From contig NZ_JABAIJ010000005.1 of assembly GCF_012641435.1 (NCBI RefSeq), positions 124,001 to 188,000 of the forward strand: DNA of 64,000 nt, in the 5' to 3' direction. Below, in pieces: positions 51,637-60,384 of the stretch (within the stretch, counting starts at the first letter, position 1; each line of letters starts with the position of its first letter). The notes beneath the pieces are model-generated. The model ran no database searches. It saw only the letters and a list, made by a program, of their open reading frames with translations, and had not been told where the DNA came from. Source of the DNA: Rhizobium sp. P38BS-XIX. Its GTDB lineage: Bacteria > Pseudomonadota > Alphaproteobacteria > Rhizobiales > Rhizobiaceae. The position numbers were made by a program, and so were the translations under genes.

Positions 51637-52611
51637 TTACATCGTCAGTATGACGTTGGCCGTGGTCCGGCCGGCTCCAAGGTCCGCGTGTGCCCGGGCG
51701 GCATCCTTCAGCTCGTATTCCGCGCCGATCGGATTGATCAGACCCGCCTGCAGATACTCCATGACTGCCTTTGTTCCCTCACGATAGAGGTCGGGGTCCT
51801 TGGCATAGGTCAGCACGCTTGGGCGTATGAGACCGATCGCCCGAGGCGCGCTCAACTCGACGATGTCGATGGGCGGGATCGGGCCTGCCGCCTGGCCGAG
51901 GCTTGCGGCGATGCCGAAGGGACGGACCGAGGCAAGTGTTTGTGACAACATCGCGCCGCCAATTCCGTCGATGGCGAAATGGACGCCGCGCCGGTCAGCG
52001 ATATGGCGCGCCTCCTCCACCCAGTCGTCCGATGTGTGCAGGAGAACCGTATCGGCTCCCGCTTCGTAGGCAAAGCCAGCCTTTGCTTCCGAGCCGACGG
52101 TCGCGATGACATTCGCGCCAAGATGTTTCGCCAGACGGGTGACGAGCTGACCGACGCCGCCTGCCGCCGCGTGCACCAAAACCCACTCGCCCGGCTTCAC
52201 CGGATAGACTTTCTGCAGCAGCATATGCGCGGTCAGCCCGCGCAGCATATGGCTGCCGGCCACGCGTTCGCTGACATCGTCGGGCAATTTCACCAGCCGC
52301 TCCACCGGCAGGGTTCGCACCTCAGCGTAGCTTCCCAGCGGATGGCCGACATATGCCACCCGATCGCCCACCTTCAATCCATCGACATCCGCACCCAGGG
52401 CTTCCACGACGCCAGCGCCTTCAAAGCCGAGAACAGTCTGGCCCGGAGGCAGGGGATACAGTCCCGTGCGCACGTAAATGTCGACAAAATTGACGCCGGA
52501 AACGCTTTGACGGATTCTTGCCTGGCCAGGGCCGGGGTCGATGACCGGAAGGTCAACGGCCTCCATGGCCTCGAGGCCGCCGGGGCCGTTGACGGCAATC
52601 GCTAGGGGCAT
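51637..52611 (-). CDS. Quinone oxidoreductase/zinc-type alcohol dehydrogenase-like
   Basis: The 324-residue MDR protein lacks the catalytic-zinc cysteine. It has the quinone-reductase form GVNFVDIYVRTGLYP and LGFEGAGVVEALG, and the nucleotide-binding AAAGGVGQLVTRLAK. It should reduce quinones or enones with NADPH. The ATG at 52611 follows AAAGGAGAA. A LysR gene is divergent, 91 bases away, with a palindrome over its start, so it is the probable regulator. Confidence 0.92.
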   Translation of the reverse strand: MPLAIAVNGPGGLEAMEAVDLPVIDPGPGQARIRQSVSGVNFVDIYVRTGLYPLPPGQTVLGFEGAGVVEALGADVDGLKVGDRVAYVGHPLGSYAEVRTLPVERLVKLPDDVSERVAGSHMLRGLTAHMLLQKVYPVKPGEWVLVHAAAGGVGQLVTRLAKHLGANVIATVGSEAKAGFAYEAGADTVLLHTSDDWVEEARHIADRRGVHFAIDGIGGAMLSQTLASVRPFGIAASLGQAAGPIPPIDIVELSAPRAIGLIRPSVLTYAKDPDLYREGTKAVMEYLQAGLINPIGAEYELKDAARAHADLGAGRTTANVILTM

Positions 52612-52682
52612 TGCAAATTCTCCTTTACGGAGATCTTTGACCACAAACATTCGCTTGAATAAATTCGGTATGAGCTCACCGT

Positions 52683-52704
52683 ATCTGTGCAATAATGCAC
52701 AGAT
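52683..52704. promoter_or_regulatory. Perfect inverted repeat across the LysR start codon
   Basis: ATCTGTGCA (52683-52691) and TGCACAGAT (52696-52704) are exact arms with an ATAA spacer. The right arm overlaps the LysR ATG at 52703. This position favours autorepression by the LysR protein. The divergent quinone oxidoreductase promoter lies on the other side. Confidence 0.6.
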
Positions 52705-53575
52705 GATCGATTGGCAGGACCTTCACCATTTCGCCGCGCTGGCACGGACAGGCTCGCTTTCAGCGGCCGCGCGTGAGCTCGGCGTGGATCACGCAACCGT
52801 CGGTCGCCGTATCGCGGCGCTGGAACGTTCGCTGGATCTGCGGCTGATAGACCGCCGGCCACGGACATCGCCCTTGACGGCGGATGGCCGCGCCATTGCC
52901 GAATTGCTGGGTCGCATCGACGAGAATGTCGAGGCGATCAGACGTTATTCGAAAAGCGCTGTGGCCGGCTTGTCCGCCGCCGTCAAGATCAGCGCGCCGC
53001 CTTCGATCGCCACTCATCTTCTTGCGCCCAAAGCGGCTTTGTTTCGTGTCGATCATCCCGATATCACCCTGACAGTTGCAGGTGTCACGCGGCGTGCCGT
53101 CGTTGACCATGGCGAGGCGGATATCGCCGTCAGGACGACGCGGCCGGAGGAAAGCGATCTTCTGGTCCGGCGTATCGGCGTGATGCGCCTTGGGCTCTAT
53201 GCCATTCCGTCGATCGCCGAAATGCCCGAGGAAGATTGGGTCTTCATCGGCTATGACGCGGCGCTCGAACATCTGACGCGAGAAACCTGGCTGCGCAGTC
53301 TCCTGGCCGGTCGGCCGATCGTATTTCGCGCCACCGATATTTTCGGTCAGCTCGAAGCTGCGCGGGCCGGTATCGGCGCGCTCGTGCTCCCGACTTTTCT
53401 GGGGGACAACGAACCCTCGCTGACACGCCTTCCGGCTGCCGTGCCGTCACCCGCGCGCGATCTCTGGCTTGTGGCCTATCCGGATCGGCGACGCTCTCCG
53501 GCCGTCCGCGCCGTCATGGACTTCGTCTGCGATGTGATCGGCCGGAATTGCCCCATAAGGGACGATGCGGCTTGA
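52703..53575 (+). CDS. LysR family transcriptional regulator
   Basis: The 290-residue protein begins MIDWQDLHHFAALARTGSLS and has the HTH recognition part VDHATVGRRIAALERSL, then a LysR effector domain. Starting here gives the standard length; the frame opens further upstream without family sequence. It is divergent from a quinone oxidoreductase and followed by SulP. Confidence 0.92.
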   Translation: MIDWQDLHHFAALARTGSLSAAARELGVDHATVGRRIAALERSLDLRLIDRRPRTSPLTADGRAIAELLGRIDENVEAIRRYSKSAVAGLSAAVKISAPPSIATHLLAPKAALFRVDHPDITLTVAGVTRRAVVDHGEADIAVRTTRPEESDLLVRRIGVMRLGLYAIPSIAEMPEEDWVFIGYDAALEHLTRETWLRSLLAGRPIVFRATDIFGQLEAARAGIGALVLPTFLGDNEPSLTRLPAAVPSPARDLWLVAYPDRRRSPAVRAVMDFVCDVIGRNCPIRDDAA

Positions 53576-53670
53576 GATGCTTAAGGGGGGCACTGCCATT
53601 TTTTCCTGTTGCAGCCTGACCGCGAATGTCTATCCATAGGCGAGTGAACCATCCCCATGGTCGGTGATCG

Positions 53671-55326
53671 ATGACGAAGCTGAGCAGTTGGTTCGTGGTG
53701 GACAAGGCGGATCTCATCGCGGGCATATCGGTCGCCGGGCTGATGTTGCCCGAAGCCGTTGCCTATGCCGGCATCGCCGGGCTGCCGCCGCACCGCGCAA
53801 TCCTTGCCGGCATCGCCGGATGTCTTGTCTATGCCGTCTTCGGCCGTAGCCGTTTCGCGATCGTTTCGCCGACATCGTCCTCCGCCGCGATTCTGGCCGC
53901 GACGCTTGCGGTCGTGCCGGGTGACGCAACCGTGAAGGCCGGCCTGGCCACGGTTGCTGTCGCGCTCGCCGGCTGCCTGTTCGTCATCGCCGCGCTATTG
54001 CGCCTCGGCGGCATCACCGGCTTCATCTCGCGACCCGTGCTGCGCGGCTTTGCGCTTGGGTTGGCGATCACCATCATCCTGCATCAGTTGCCGATCCTGG
54101 TAGGCGTTCCCGTACAGGGCTCGAACATCATCACATATGCGGCGGCTTTGTTCGCTGCGGTTTTGCAATGGAATCCGATCAGTGTCGCGGTCGGCCTGGT
54201 GGCGCTGGTGGCCTTGCTGCTGCTGAAGCGGTTGCCCGGCGTACCCGGCGCCTTTCTTGTGCTCGCAGCGGGAATTCTGGCCTCCTATCTGTTCGGCCTG
54301 GAGGCGCATGGCGTCAAGCTGGTTGGCGCCATTGAGATCCTGCCGCAATGGCCGTCCTTGCCGGAGGCGGGATGGGCCACCTATTCGCGGCTGGTACAGT
54401 TCACCGTGCCGCTTGTCCTTATTCTCTTTGCCGAATCCTGGGGGACCATGCGCGGGCTGGCCCTGCGGTATGGCGAGACGCTGGAGGTCAATCGCGAGCT
54501 CGGTGCCCTTGGGGCTGCCAATATCGCCAGTGCGCTCGCCCAGGGCATGCCAGTTGGCGCCGGGTTTTCCGCCGGCTTCGCCAGCGAGGCGGCCGGCGCA
54601 AAGACAAGGGCAACGACTGTTTTCGCTGCGATTGGCCTTGCGATCCTGATCGCCTGTGCCGGGCCGCTCGTGGCGCTTCTGCCCGAGCCTGTGCTGGCCG
54701 CGGTCGTGATCGCGGCTCTCACGCATGCCCTTGATCCAAGTCCGATCCTGCATCTGCGCCGCCTGCATCGCGATTTCTATGTGGCGGTGGGCGCCGCGCT
54801 CGGCGTGCTTGCCTTGGGCGTTCTCAACGGCATGCTGCTGGCCATCGCTCTATCGTTGGCCGCCATGATGCACCGCCTGGCATCGCCCTATGTCGCCCGC
54901 CTCGGCCGGCTCGGCGACAGCCATAATTTCGTGGATGTCAGCCGCCATAGCGACGCTTCGCAAACAGCAGGCATCGCGATCTGGCGTCCGGGTGAAACGT
55001 TGTTTTTCGGCAATGCCGACACGATCTTCGGAGAAATCCTGGCGCGCAGCAATAGCGAAGCGGGCCTGCGCGCCGTCATCCTCAGCCTCGAAGAGAGCTT
55101 CGATCTCGACAGCACGGCCATGGATGCCCTGACGGAATTCGAGGGCGCGATGCGCCGCGCCGGCATTCGCGTGCAATTCGCCCGCGTGCATGATCGCGTT
55201 CGCGATCTCATGACGACAGCCGGCGTGACCGATGTCGGTAGCCGCTGCAGCTTCAGCGTCGATGATGCGGTGGCAGCGGTGTTGGCGGCATCTGGCCCGA
55301 ACGCCAGCATGCCTCGTCAAGTGTAG
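53671..55326 (+). CDS. SulP family anion transporter with STAS domain
   Basis: The 551-residue protein has the SulP membrane domain (about 15-400; GLMLPEAVAYAGIAGLPPHR and FGRSRFAIVSPTSSSAAI near the start, with many glycine-rich helices). A C-terminal STAS domain (about 430-535; FGNADTIFGEIL, ESFDLDSTAMDALTEFE) follows. SulP carriers move sulfate, bicarbonate or C4-dicarboxylates. The substrate cannot be told. It follows the LysR gene on the same strand with about 95 bases between. Confidence 0.92.
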   Translation: MTKLSSWFVVDKADLIAGISVAGLMLPEAVAYAGIAGLPPHRAILAGIAGCLVYAVFGRSRFAIVSPTSSSAAILAATLAVVPGDATVKAGLATVAVALAGCLFVIAALLRLGGITGFISRPVLRGFALGLAITIILHQLPILVGVPVQGSNIITYAAALFAAVLQWNPISVAVGLVALVALLLLKRLPGVPGAFLVLAAGILASYLFGLEAHGVKLVGAIEILPQWPSLPEAGWATYSRLVQFTVPLVLILFAESWGTMRGLALRYGETLEVNRELGALGAANIASALAQGMPVGAGFSAGFASEAAGAKTRATTVFAAIGLAILIACAGPLVALLPEPVLAAVVIAALTHALDPSPILHLRRLHRDFYVAVGAALGVLALGVLNGMLLAIALSLAAMMHRLASPYVARLGRLGDSHNFVDVSRHSDASQTAGIAIWRPGETLFFGNADTIFGEILARSNSEAGLRAVILSLEESFDLDSTAMDALTEFEGAMRRAGIRVQFARVHDRVRDLMTTAGVTDVGSRCSFSVDDAVAAVLAASGPNASMPRQV

Positions 55327-55335
55327 GCAGAATGC

Positions 55336-55947
55336 CTAGAACAGCGGCCAGTGCCAGACGTGGCCATGCTCACCGTCGCCGCGAAAACTGTTGACGAGCG
55401 TGAACGTTTCGACCGTCCAGCCAATCGGCTGGTCCAATCGCAATTCAGGAAGTATCTGGTCGCAATAGAACAGCGTCATGTGCGGTTGAAACGATTTGGG
55501 TACGCCGCTTTCAAAACCCATGCTTTGCATGCCTGCATCCAATTCTTGACGGAGTGTCGTTAGCCCCTCATTTCCCTCTCTGCACCAGAGTACATATTGA
55601 CGATTGTCGCCGTTTCCGAAGGTACTTACCCGGTCGAACAGCAAGGGAAACGATTTCAGGCAGATGGTCGATCCGGCTCCCAAAGCAGCAAAGGTGGCCT
55701 CTTCCTGCGATCGCGAGACAATGTCGATGGGGTAAATGGTGGCGTGGTAGAGATCGGGCTTTCGCGGTTTGCGCTTCAATCCGTTCTGCTGGCTTAGACT
55801 CACGGTCATTTCAGCGGCCAGCTTGGCGATATCAGAGTTCGGCAATGCCGCAAAATAGAGAGCTTGACCGCGCTGAGTTGGCTTCTTGTTTTTGCGCTGA
55901 ACTGTCGGTTTGCCGAGATCAAATGACATCTGGTCATTGTGCTGCAT
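55336..55947 (-). CDS. 2H phosphoesterase/2'-5' RNA ligase family protein
   Basis: The 203-residue protein has two H-x-T motifs, H68-A-T70 and H156-M-T158, as in the 2H phosphoesterase superfamily (LigT/ThpR). These enzymes open or join RNA 2',3'-cyclic or 2'-5' bonds. The ATG at 55947 is chosen; a TTG four codons earlier (55959) or an ATG at 55929 are other choices. A LexA-box-like GTTC-N7-GTTC lies about 80 bases upstream. Confidence 0.83.
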   Translation of the reverse strand: MQHNDQMSFDLGKPTVQRKNKKPTQRGQALYFAALPNSDIAKLAAEMTVSLSQQNGLKRKPRKPDLYHATIYPIDIVSRSQEEATFAALGAGSTICLKSFPLLFDRVSTFGNGDNRQYVLWCREGNEGLTTLRQELDAGMQSMGFESGVPKSFQPHMTLFYCDQILPELRLDQPIGWTVETFTLVNSFRGDGEHGHVWHWPLF

Positions 55948-56029
55948 GGCTTTACTCAAAGCCGTCCTGGCTTTGCCTCCTCAAGTTCCTCAAGCTGGAA
56001 ATCATACGATCAGGTGATTCTTTAATCAA

Positions 56030-56044
56030 GAACAAAACAAGAAC
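56030..56044 (-). promoter_or_regulatory. LexA box-like site (GTTC-N7-GTTC)
   Basis: On the minus strand the sequence is GTTCTTGTTTTGTTC, an exact match to the alphaproteobacterial SOS box GTTC-N7-GTTC. It lies about 80 bases before the start of the 2H phosphoesterase gene, within its likely promoter. No other SOS-type site was found here by eye. Confidence 0.55.
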
Positions 56045-56173
56045 ATATATTTTGCTTAAGAATACCCAGGCGCCGACAAGCTCATTTCAAAAAAGCATCG
56101 AATAAAATGCCGGGTTGGGCCGTTCATTCCACGCTCGGGTTTCATGCCCGGTCCTCCAAAGAAGGAATGATCT

Positions 56174-56311
56174 ATGTTCGCGAAAACAGTCTTTTCTGCC
56201 ATGGTCCTCGCTCTTGTCGGCCTCGGCATCGCCTCATGCTCCAGCACGGGCAACAGCGCCTCAGGCAATAGCATGACCCAGAATTCCGCCCCCTCCGGCG
56301 GCGGTTATTGA
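56174..56311 (+). CDS. Tiny lipoprotein (45 aa)
   Basis: MFAKTVFSAMVLALVGLG is a signal peptide, followed by a lipobox IASC with the Cys at residue 22, and then a short Ser/Gly/Asn tail ending in GGGY. The mature protein is only about 24 residues. AAGGAATGATCT precedes the ATG. It is likely anchored in the envelope; the size recalls entericidin-like lipoproteins but no match is claimed. Confidence 0.6.
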   Translation: MFAKTVFSAMVLALVGLGIASCSSTGNSASGNSMTQNSAPSGGGY

Positions 56312-56448
56312 GAACGGCGCCGGGCCAGCCCTGGCGCGATATTTCATCATCAAAACGGTGGCCAGTTTCGATCTTTGCAAGAATCGGGTTGAATTCGACG
56401 CTCCCTGAGACGATTTTCATGACAAGTGGAAACTCAGGAGCTTTCGTC

Positions 56449-57012
56449 ATGAATGCGACAGGGCAGAATTATCTGATCTTCGAAACCGCCGGCGGCTTTT
56501 GCGGTATCGCCTGGAACGATATCGGCATCGTGCGCTTTCAATTGCCGACGAGAGATGCGGGAGCGACGGAACGTCTACTCCTGCGTCGCCTGCCCAATGC
56601 GCAGCCCGGCACGCCGGGCCCCGAGGTGGCGAATGTGATCGAGCAGGTGAAACGTTATTTCGCCGGCGAAGAGATCGATTTTTCCGGCGTGGCGCTCGAC
56701 CTTGGTGATCAGGATACGTTCTTCAAGCAGATCTATGATGCAGCCCGGCAAGTCGGGTGGGGCCATACGACCACTTACGGCACCTTGGCCAAGCAGCTTG
56801 GTGCGGGGCCTGAAGCCGCGCGCGACGTTGGACAGGCCATGGCAAAGAACCCGGTGGCGCTGATCATCCCTTGCCATCGCGTTCTGGCTGCGGGTGGCAA
56901 GATTGGCGGCTTTTCCGCACCTGGCGGCTCCAACGCCAAGGCGCACATGCTGGAGCTGGAAGGCGTTCAGCTCGCACCGCCGAAGCCCGTCCAGCAGTCT
57001 TTGGCATTCTAG
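56449..57012 (+). CDS. Methylated-DNA-[protein]-cysteine S-methyltransferase
   Basis: The 187-residue protein has the alkyl-acceptor site PCHRV with C142 and the helix before it with the arginine finger (GPEAARDVGQAMAKNP). This is the AGT/Ogt family, which repairs O6-methylguanine by suicide transfer to the Cys. The ATG at 56449 follows AGGAG; the frame opens farther upstream without support. It follows the tiny lipoprotein gene, and a GNAT gene converges on it. Confidence 0.93.
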   Translation: MNATGQNYLIFETAGGFCGIAWNDIGIVRFQLPTRDAGATERLLLRRLPNAQPGTPGPEVANVIEQVKRYFAGEEIDFSGVALDLGDQDTFFKQIYDAARQVGWGHTTTYGTLAKQLGAGPEAARDVGQAMAKNPVALIIPCHRVLAAGGKIGGFSAPGGSNAKAHMLELEGVQLAPPKPVQQSLAF

Positions 57013-57046
57013 GCGATCGGGGAGGGCGAGCGATCTTCCGCTAGCT

Positions 57047-57598
57047 CTATTCTTTCGGTGCCTGCCGCATGCGGGAAAATAGCAGAGTGTCCTTGTTGTT
57101 GAGGCGGATCGGCTGCGGATTGCCGTAACCTGCCTTTTGCGCGACGCGGATCGAAGCCGTATTCTCCGGCGAGATCAGGCAGACGCTGCGGTCAAATCGC
57201 GCGTCTTTGTCGAGCCAGGCTGCGGCAGCGGCGAGTGCCTCAGTTGCAAAGCCTTGGCCGTGCGCCCATGCTGCAAACGCCCAGCCCGCTTCGGGTATAC
57301 CCTTGATCGGTGGTTCGATGACACGATGGAAATCGGCAAAGCCAAGATCCCCGACATAGCGGCCTGAGGACTTTTCCCGCACGGCCCAATAGCCATGGCC
57401 GAGCAGCGGCCAGAGCCCATGGTAAGACAGCATCCGCATCCACGACTCTCGAGAGGTGGAGACGACGGTGCCGAAGATGTGCTTGACGACCAACGGATCG
57501 CTCCACATGCCCGCCAGCGGCTCGAAGTCGTCGATGGTATGCCCGGTGAGGATGAGGCGTTCGGTTTCCAGTCTTGGTGGAGAAAACGTTGGTTCCAT
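57047..57598 (-). CDS. GNAT N-acetyltransferase (RimJ/RimL-like)
   Basis: The 183-residue protein begins with the LETERLILTGH pattern of the RimJ/RimL group, and later has GWAFAAWAHGQGFATEAL as the acetyl-CoA motif and NTASIRVAQKAGYG as the C-terminal element. It would acetylate an amine of an unknown target. It starts 17 bases after the end of the DUF4180 gene in the same direction. Confidence 0.9.
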   Translation of the reverse strand: MEPTFSPPRLETERLILTGHTIDDFEPLAGMWSDPLVVKHIFGTVVSTSRESWMRMLSYHGLWPLLGHGYWAVREKSSGRYVGDLGFADFHRVIEPPIKGIPEAGWAFAAWAHGQGFATEALAAAAAWLDKDARFDRSVCLISPENTASIRVAQKAGYGNPQPIRLNNKDTLLFSRMRQAPKE

Positions 57599-57615
57599 CG
57601 GGCAGACCTTCGGAT

Positions 57616-57990
57616 CTAGCGTTGTGGTGTTGGCTGCAGACGCTGCTCGAGCGCATCCAGATCGGGCAGGAACCAGACCTCGCGTCCCTTGTTCGATTCA
57701 TAAACGAAATCGCGCAGCGCATTGCTGCTTGCGACCCAGCGGGAGATGTCGCCGATAATGACGAGCTGGGAACGATAATTGACGAACTTCTGAATGATGC
57801 CGCCGGCAATTCGGGTCGAGAGTTGGAAGAAGTCCTCGTTCAGCCGCGATATCGGCACAACCACTATCGTGGCCTCGGCGTCCCACGCGGCGCTGAGCCA
57901 ATCGTTCACGTCCTTCTCGCTGGCGAGAACTGGACCGCTGTCATTGCCGATGACGACCTTTTGGCCGGCGAATTCCTTGATTGTATGCAT
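57616..57990 (-). CDS. DUF4180 domain-containing protein
   Basis: The 124-residue protein matches DUF4180 by the segment DVNDWLSAAWDAEATIVVVP and the later SRWVASSNALRDFVYESN. The family has no known function. It is followed 17 bases later by a GNAT gene, suggesting an operon. The protein has no signal peptide or membrane helix. Confidence 0.82.
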   Translation of the reverse strand: MHTIKEFAGQKVVIGNDSGPVLASEKDVNDWLSAAWDAEATIVVVPISRLNEDFFQLSTRIAGGIIQKFVNYRSQLVIIGDISRWVASSNALRDFVYESNKGREVWFLPDLDALEQRLQPTPQR

Positions 57991-58087
57991 GCTGTTCGAC
58001 TTTGCTTCTGTTGATCTATGCGGATCTGCTATTATCCCGTGTGATGGTCACTCGACGCCTATCATGTAGGGCGGCGGGCTCCCAGAG

Positions 58088-58699
58088 CTACTGTGCGTGA
58101 TCGTTTCCCGATGTCGGCAGCCCTTTGCCGGAAAGTCTGAGGACTGCGGCAATCAATGCGTCGGCATCCGCGCCGGGGTCGAACTGGCCGTCAATCATCA
58201 GAAGCGCGAGACCGTGTGTCAACGACCACAGGAAAAGCGCCGCCGTGCCGATCTCTTCCGGCGGCAGGCGTTTCGAAAGGCCCGACTTGAGGACGCCGTA
58301 AGCAGCCGAGCGCAATGAACGGATCCGGTCGTCGGCGGCAAAGGCCGTGTGAAAGCCCTCGCCGAACATCAGCCGGTAAAGCCCGGGATTGTCGCGCGCA
58401 AAGCCGATATAGGCCATGCCCGTCGGCGCCAGCTGACCTCTGGCATTTCTTGGCGCCACGCGCATGCGCTCGGCAAGTTCGGCGAAGCCGCGTTCGGCCA
58501 GTGCCACTGCGATGTCGTCCAGCCCGGAGAAGTGATGATAGGCGGCCGGCGCCGATACGCCGACGCGGCGCGCGATCTCCCGAATGCTGAGTGCGGTCGG
58601 GCCACCCTCTTCCAGCAACACGCGCCCCGCTTCGAGCAAGGCGTTGCGCAGATCGCCATGATGATAGCGCGGGGCAGGGGCGGCCTTATCTTCAGGCAA
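58088..58699 (-). CDS. TetR/AcrR family transcriptional regulator
   Basis: The 203-residue protein has a typical N-terminal HTH, with SIREIARRVGVSAPAAYHHF as the recognition part (about 39-58), and a helical ligand domain with GLALLMIDGQFDPG near the end (TetR_C_33-like). It is divergent from a membrane protein gene, 83 bases away, which is its likely target. Confidence 0.92.
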   Translation of the reverse strand: MPEDKAAPAPRYHHGDLRNALLEAGRVLLEEGGPTALSIREIARRVGVSAPAAYHHFSGLDDIAVALAERGFAELAERMRVAPRNARGQLAPTGMAYIGFARDNPGLYRLMFGEGFHTAFAADDRIRSLRSAAYGVLKSGLSKRLPPEEIGTAALFLWSLTHGLALLMIDGQFDPGADADALIAAVLRLSGKGLPTSGNDHAQ

Positions 58700-58782
58700 T
58701 CGGTTTTCTCCAATCTTTACGGCGTTAAGATTCTGGTCTATTTCTTGCCGGATTGCAATCCTGCCGGCTCGGAGTTGCGGCG

Positions 58783-59289
58783 ATGACCCATGTTCCGCTT
58801 TATGTTTATGTGTTGTTTCTACTGCTGATATGGATGGGCCTGTCGCAATGCCGGCCGCGGAGGGTCCGGCTGGAGCGTCTCGCGATCATGCCGGTTCTCA
58901 TGGCCATCATGGGGGCACGCGGCTTCGATGGGCTTTTCGTGCATGCGAGCGTCGCTGATATGATCTTCGCCCTCGCAGGACTTGGTATCGGTGCTGCGGT
59001 TGGCTGGCGGCATGTCAGCGGCTGGAGGATAGCGGTCGAGAAGGCGAAACGATCGCTCTCTCTGCCCGGCGATATCATGATGCTGGTCATCATCCTGGCG
59101 ACCTTCGCCTTCGAATTTTTGCTGCATGCCGCCGCCGCGAGCCATGCCGCCTGGTTTTCCGCGTCCTTCGTCCCGCCGCTTGCCGCTCTCGTCTGGGCCG
59201 GGTTTGTCGGCATGTCGCTCGGCCGCAACCTGCATCTCATCTCCCGCTATATGAGCGTTCCGGCTCAACCTGCCGACCAGGCGCGCTAG
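58783..59289 (+). CDS. Hypothetical membrane protein (168 aa)
   Basis: The protein has five predicted membrane helices (starting VPLYVYVLFLLLIWMGL, and later SVADMIFALAGLGIGAAVGW and MMLVIILATFAFEFLLHAA). It resembles the DUF6622-like group of unknown function. The ATG follows GGAG. It is divergent from a TetR regulator and ends overlapping the stop of the convergent MarR gene by four bases. Confidence 0.78.
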   Translation: MTHVPLYVYVLFLLLIWMGLSQCRPRRVRLERLAIMPVLMAIMGARGFDGLFVHASVADMIFALAGLGIGAAVGWRHVSGWRIAVEKAKRSLSLPGDIMMLVIILATFAFEFLLHAAAASHAAWFSASFVPPLAALVWAGFVGMSLGRNLHLISRYMSVPAQPADQAR

Positions 59290-59780
59290 GATGCATCGAC
59301 CGGAGCGTCCGCCGGTAACGGCAAGTCGCCAAGGGCATCGGCGAAGCGGCGGATGAGCCGCGTGAGGGATTGCCGATCCTCTTCGCTCCAGTCCGCAAGC
59401 GCGTGTGTCAAGGCTCGTCTGCGTGCCTCGCGCACGGCTTTGAAGCGGATATTCCCTTCGGCGGTGATCTCGGCGATCGAGCGACGCCGATCATCGCTAT
59501 CGGGGCTGCGGCTCACGAGCCCGATGCTCTCCAGCTTCGCCAATTGACGGCTGACAGTCGTATAGTCGCGGCCAACCTGCTCGGCGAGTTCGGCAACGCC
59601 GAGCGGCCCCTGCATACCCAGCCGCGCCAGCAGCGGGAATAGCGCGCGGTCGAGCTGCACACCGGCGGCGCGCAGCAAGGCTTCGTCGCGTTGCGGCGCA
59701 TTCAGAAAATTGACGATGTCGAGCAGGCCGCCGGCCAGCTCGTCGAGAATATGTGTATTTTGCACCTTTACAGATCCCAC
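59286..59780 (-). CDS. MarR family transcriptional regulator
   Basis: The 164-residue protein has the MarR winged helix (GVAELAEQVGRDYTTVSRQL, then LVSRSPDSDDRRRSIAEIT). A GTG at 59780 is the longest start; a nearby in-frame GTG may be used instead. It is divergent from a NADPH-dependent FMN reductase with a palindrome in the 49-base gap. It likely represses both. Confidence 0.88.
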   Translation of the reverse strand: MGSVKVQNTHILDELAGGLLDIVNFLNAPQRDEALLRAAGVQLDRALFPLLARLGMQGPLGVAELAEQVGRDYTTVSRQLAKLESIGLVSRSPDSDDRRRSIAEITAEGNIRFKAVREARRRALTHALADWSEEDRQSLTRLIRRFADALGDLPLPADAPVDAS

Positions 59781-59793
59781 TATCTTGATTTAA

Positions 59794-59806
59794 GTGTATT
59801 ATACAC
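59794..59806. promoter_or_regulatory. MarR operator candidate
   Basis: GTGTA and TACAC are exact arms around TTA (GTGTATTATACAC) in the 49-base gap between the MarR and FMN reductase starts. Its place covers both promoters, as expected for MarR control. It is the only palindrome in the gap. Confidence 0.65.
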
Positions 59807-59829
59807 GCAATTGAACAAGGCGCCATGCC

Positions 59830-60378
59830 ATGCCATCCAGAATCCACGTCATTATCGGCAGTGTCAGGCCGAACCGTATTTGCCCCGCCGTCGCCGAATG
59901 GGTGGCATCGATCGGACGCGAAATCCTGCCCGCAGCGTTCGAACTAATCGATCTTAGGGATTGGCCGCTGCCGATGGATGGCGAACCGAGCATTCCGGCA
60001 ACCGGAGATTATCGCACCGATCTCACCAAGGCCTGGAGCGAAAAGATCGCAAGCGGCGATGCCTTCGTCTTCGTCAGTCCGCAATATAATTGGGGCTACC
60101 CGGCCGTGTTGAAGAATGCCCTTGATCATCTCTATCGGGAATGGGCTGGAAAACCGGCGATGATCGTCACCTATGGCGGCCATGGCGGCAATAAATGCGC
60201 GGCCCAGCTTCACCAGGTGCTGACGGGATTGAAGATGAAGCCTATCGAAACCATGCCCGGCTTCACCCTGTCGCGTACCCGCATCGAAGCAAACGCCGGC
60301 GAGGTAGACCCGGCGACGGAATTTGCCGAATGGCGGCCGGCGCTTGAACAGGCGTTTGCCGAACTCGGACGTAACTGA
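59830..60378 (+). CDS. NADPH-dependent FMN reductase-like protein
   Basis: The 182-residue protein has the flavodoxin-like form: IIGSVRPNRICPAVAEWV near the start (phosphate-binding loop) and SPQYNWGYPAVLKNALDHLY (about 77-96), the signature of chromate/quinone reductases and ChrR-like proteins. It should reduce FMN or quinones with NADPH. An ATG five bases earlier is out of frame. MarR-type control is likely. Confidence 0.9.
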   Translation: MPSRIHVIIGSVRPNRICPAVAEWVASIGREILPAAFELIDLRDWPLPMDGEPSIPATGDYRTDLTKAWSEKIASGDAFVFVSPQYNWGYPAVLKNALDHLYREWAGKPAMIVTYGGHGGNKCAAQLHQVLTGLKMKPIETMPGFTLSRTRIEANAGEVDPATEFAEWRPALEQAFAELGRN

Positions 60379-60384
60379 CGCGGC

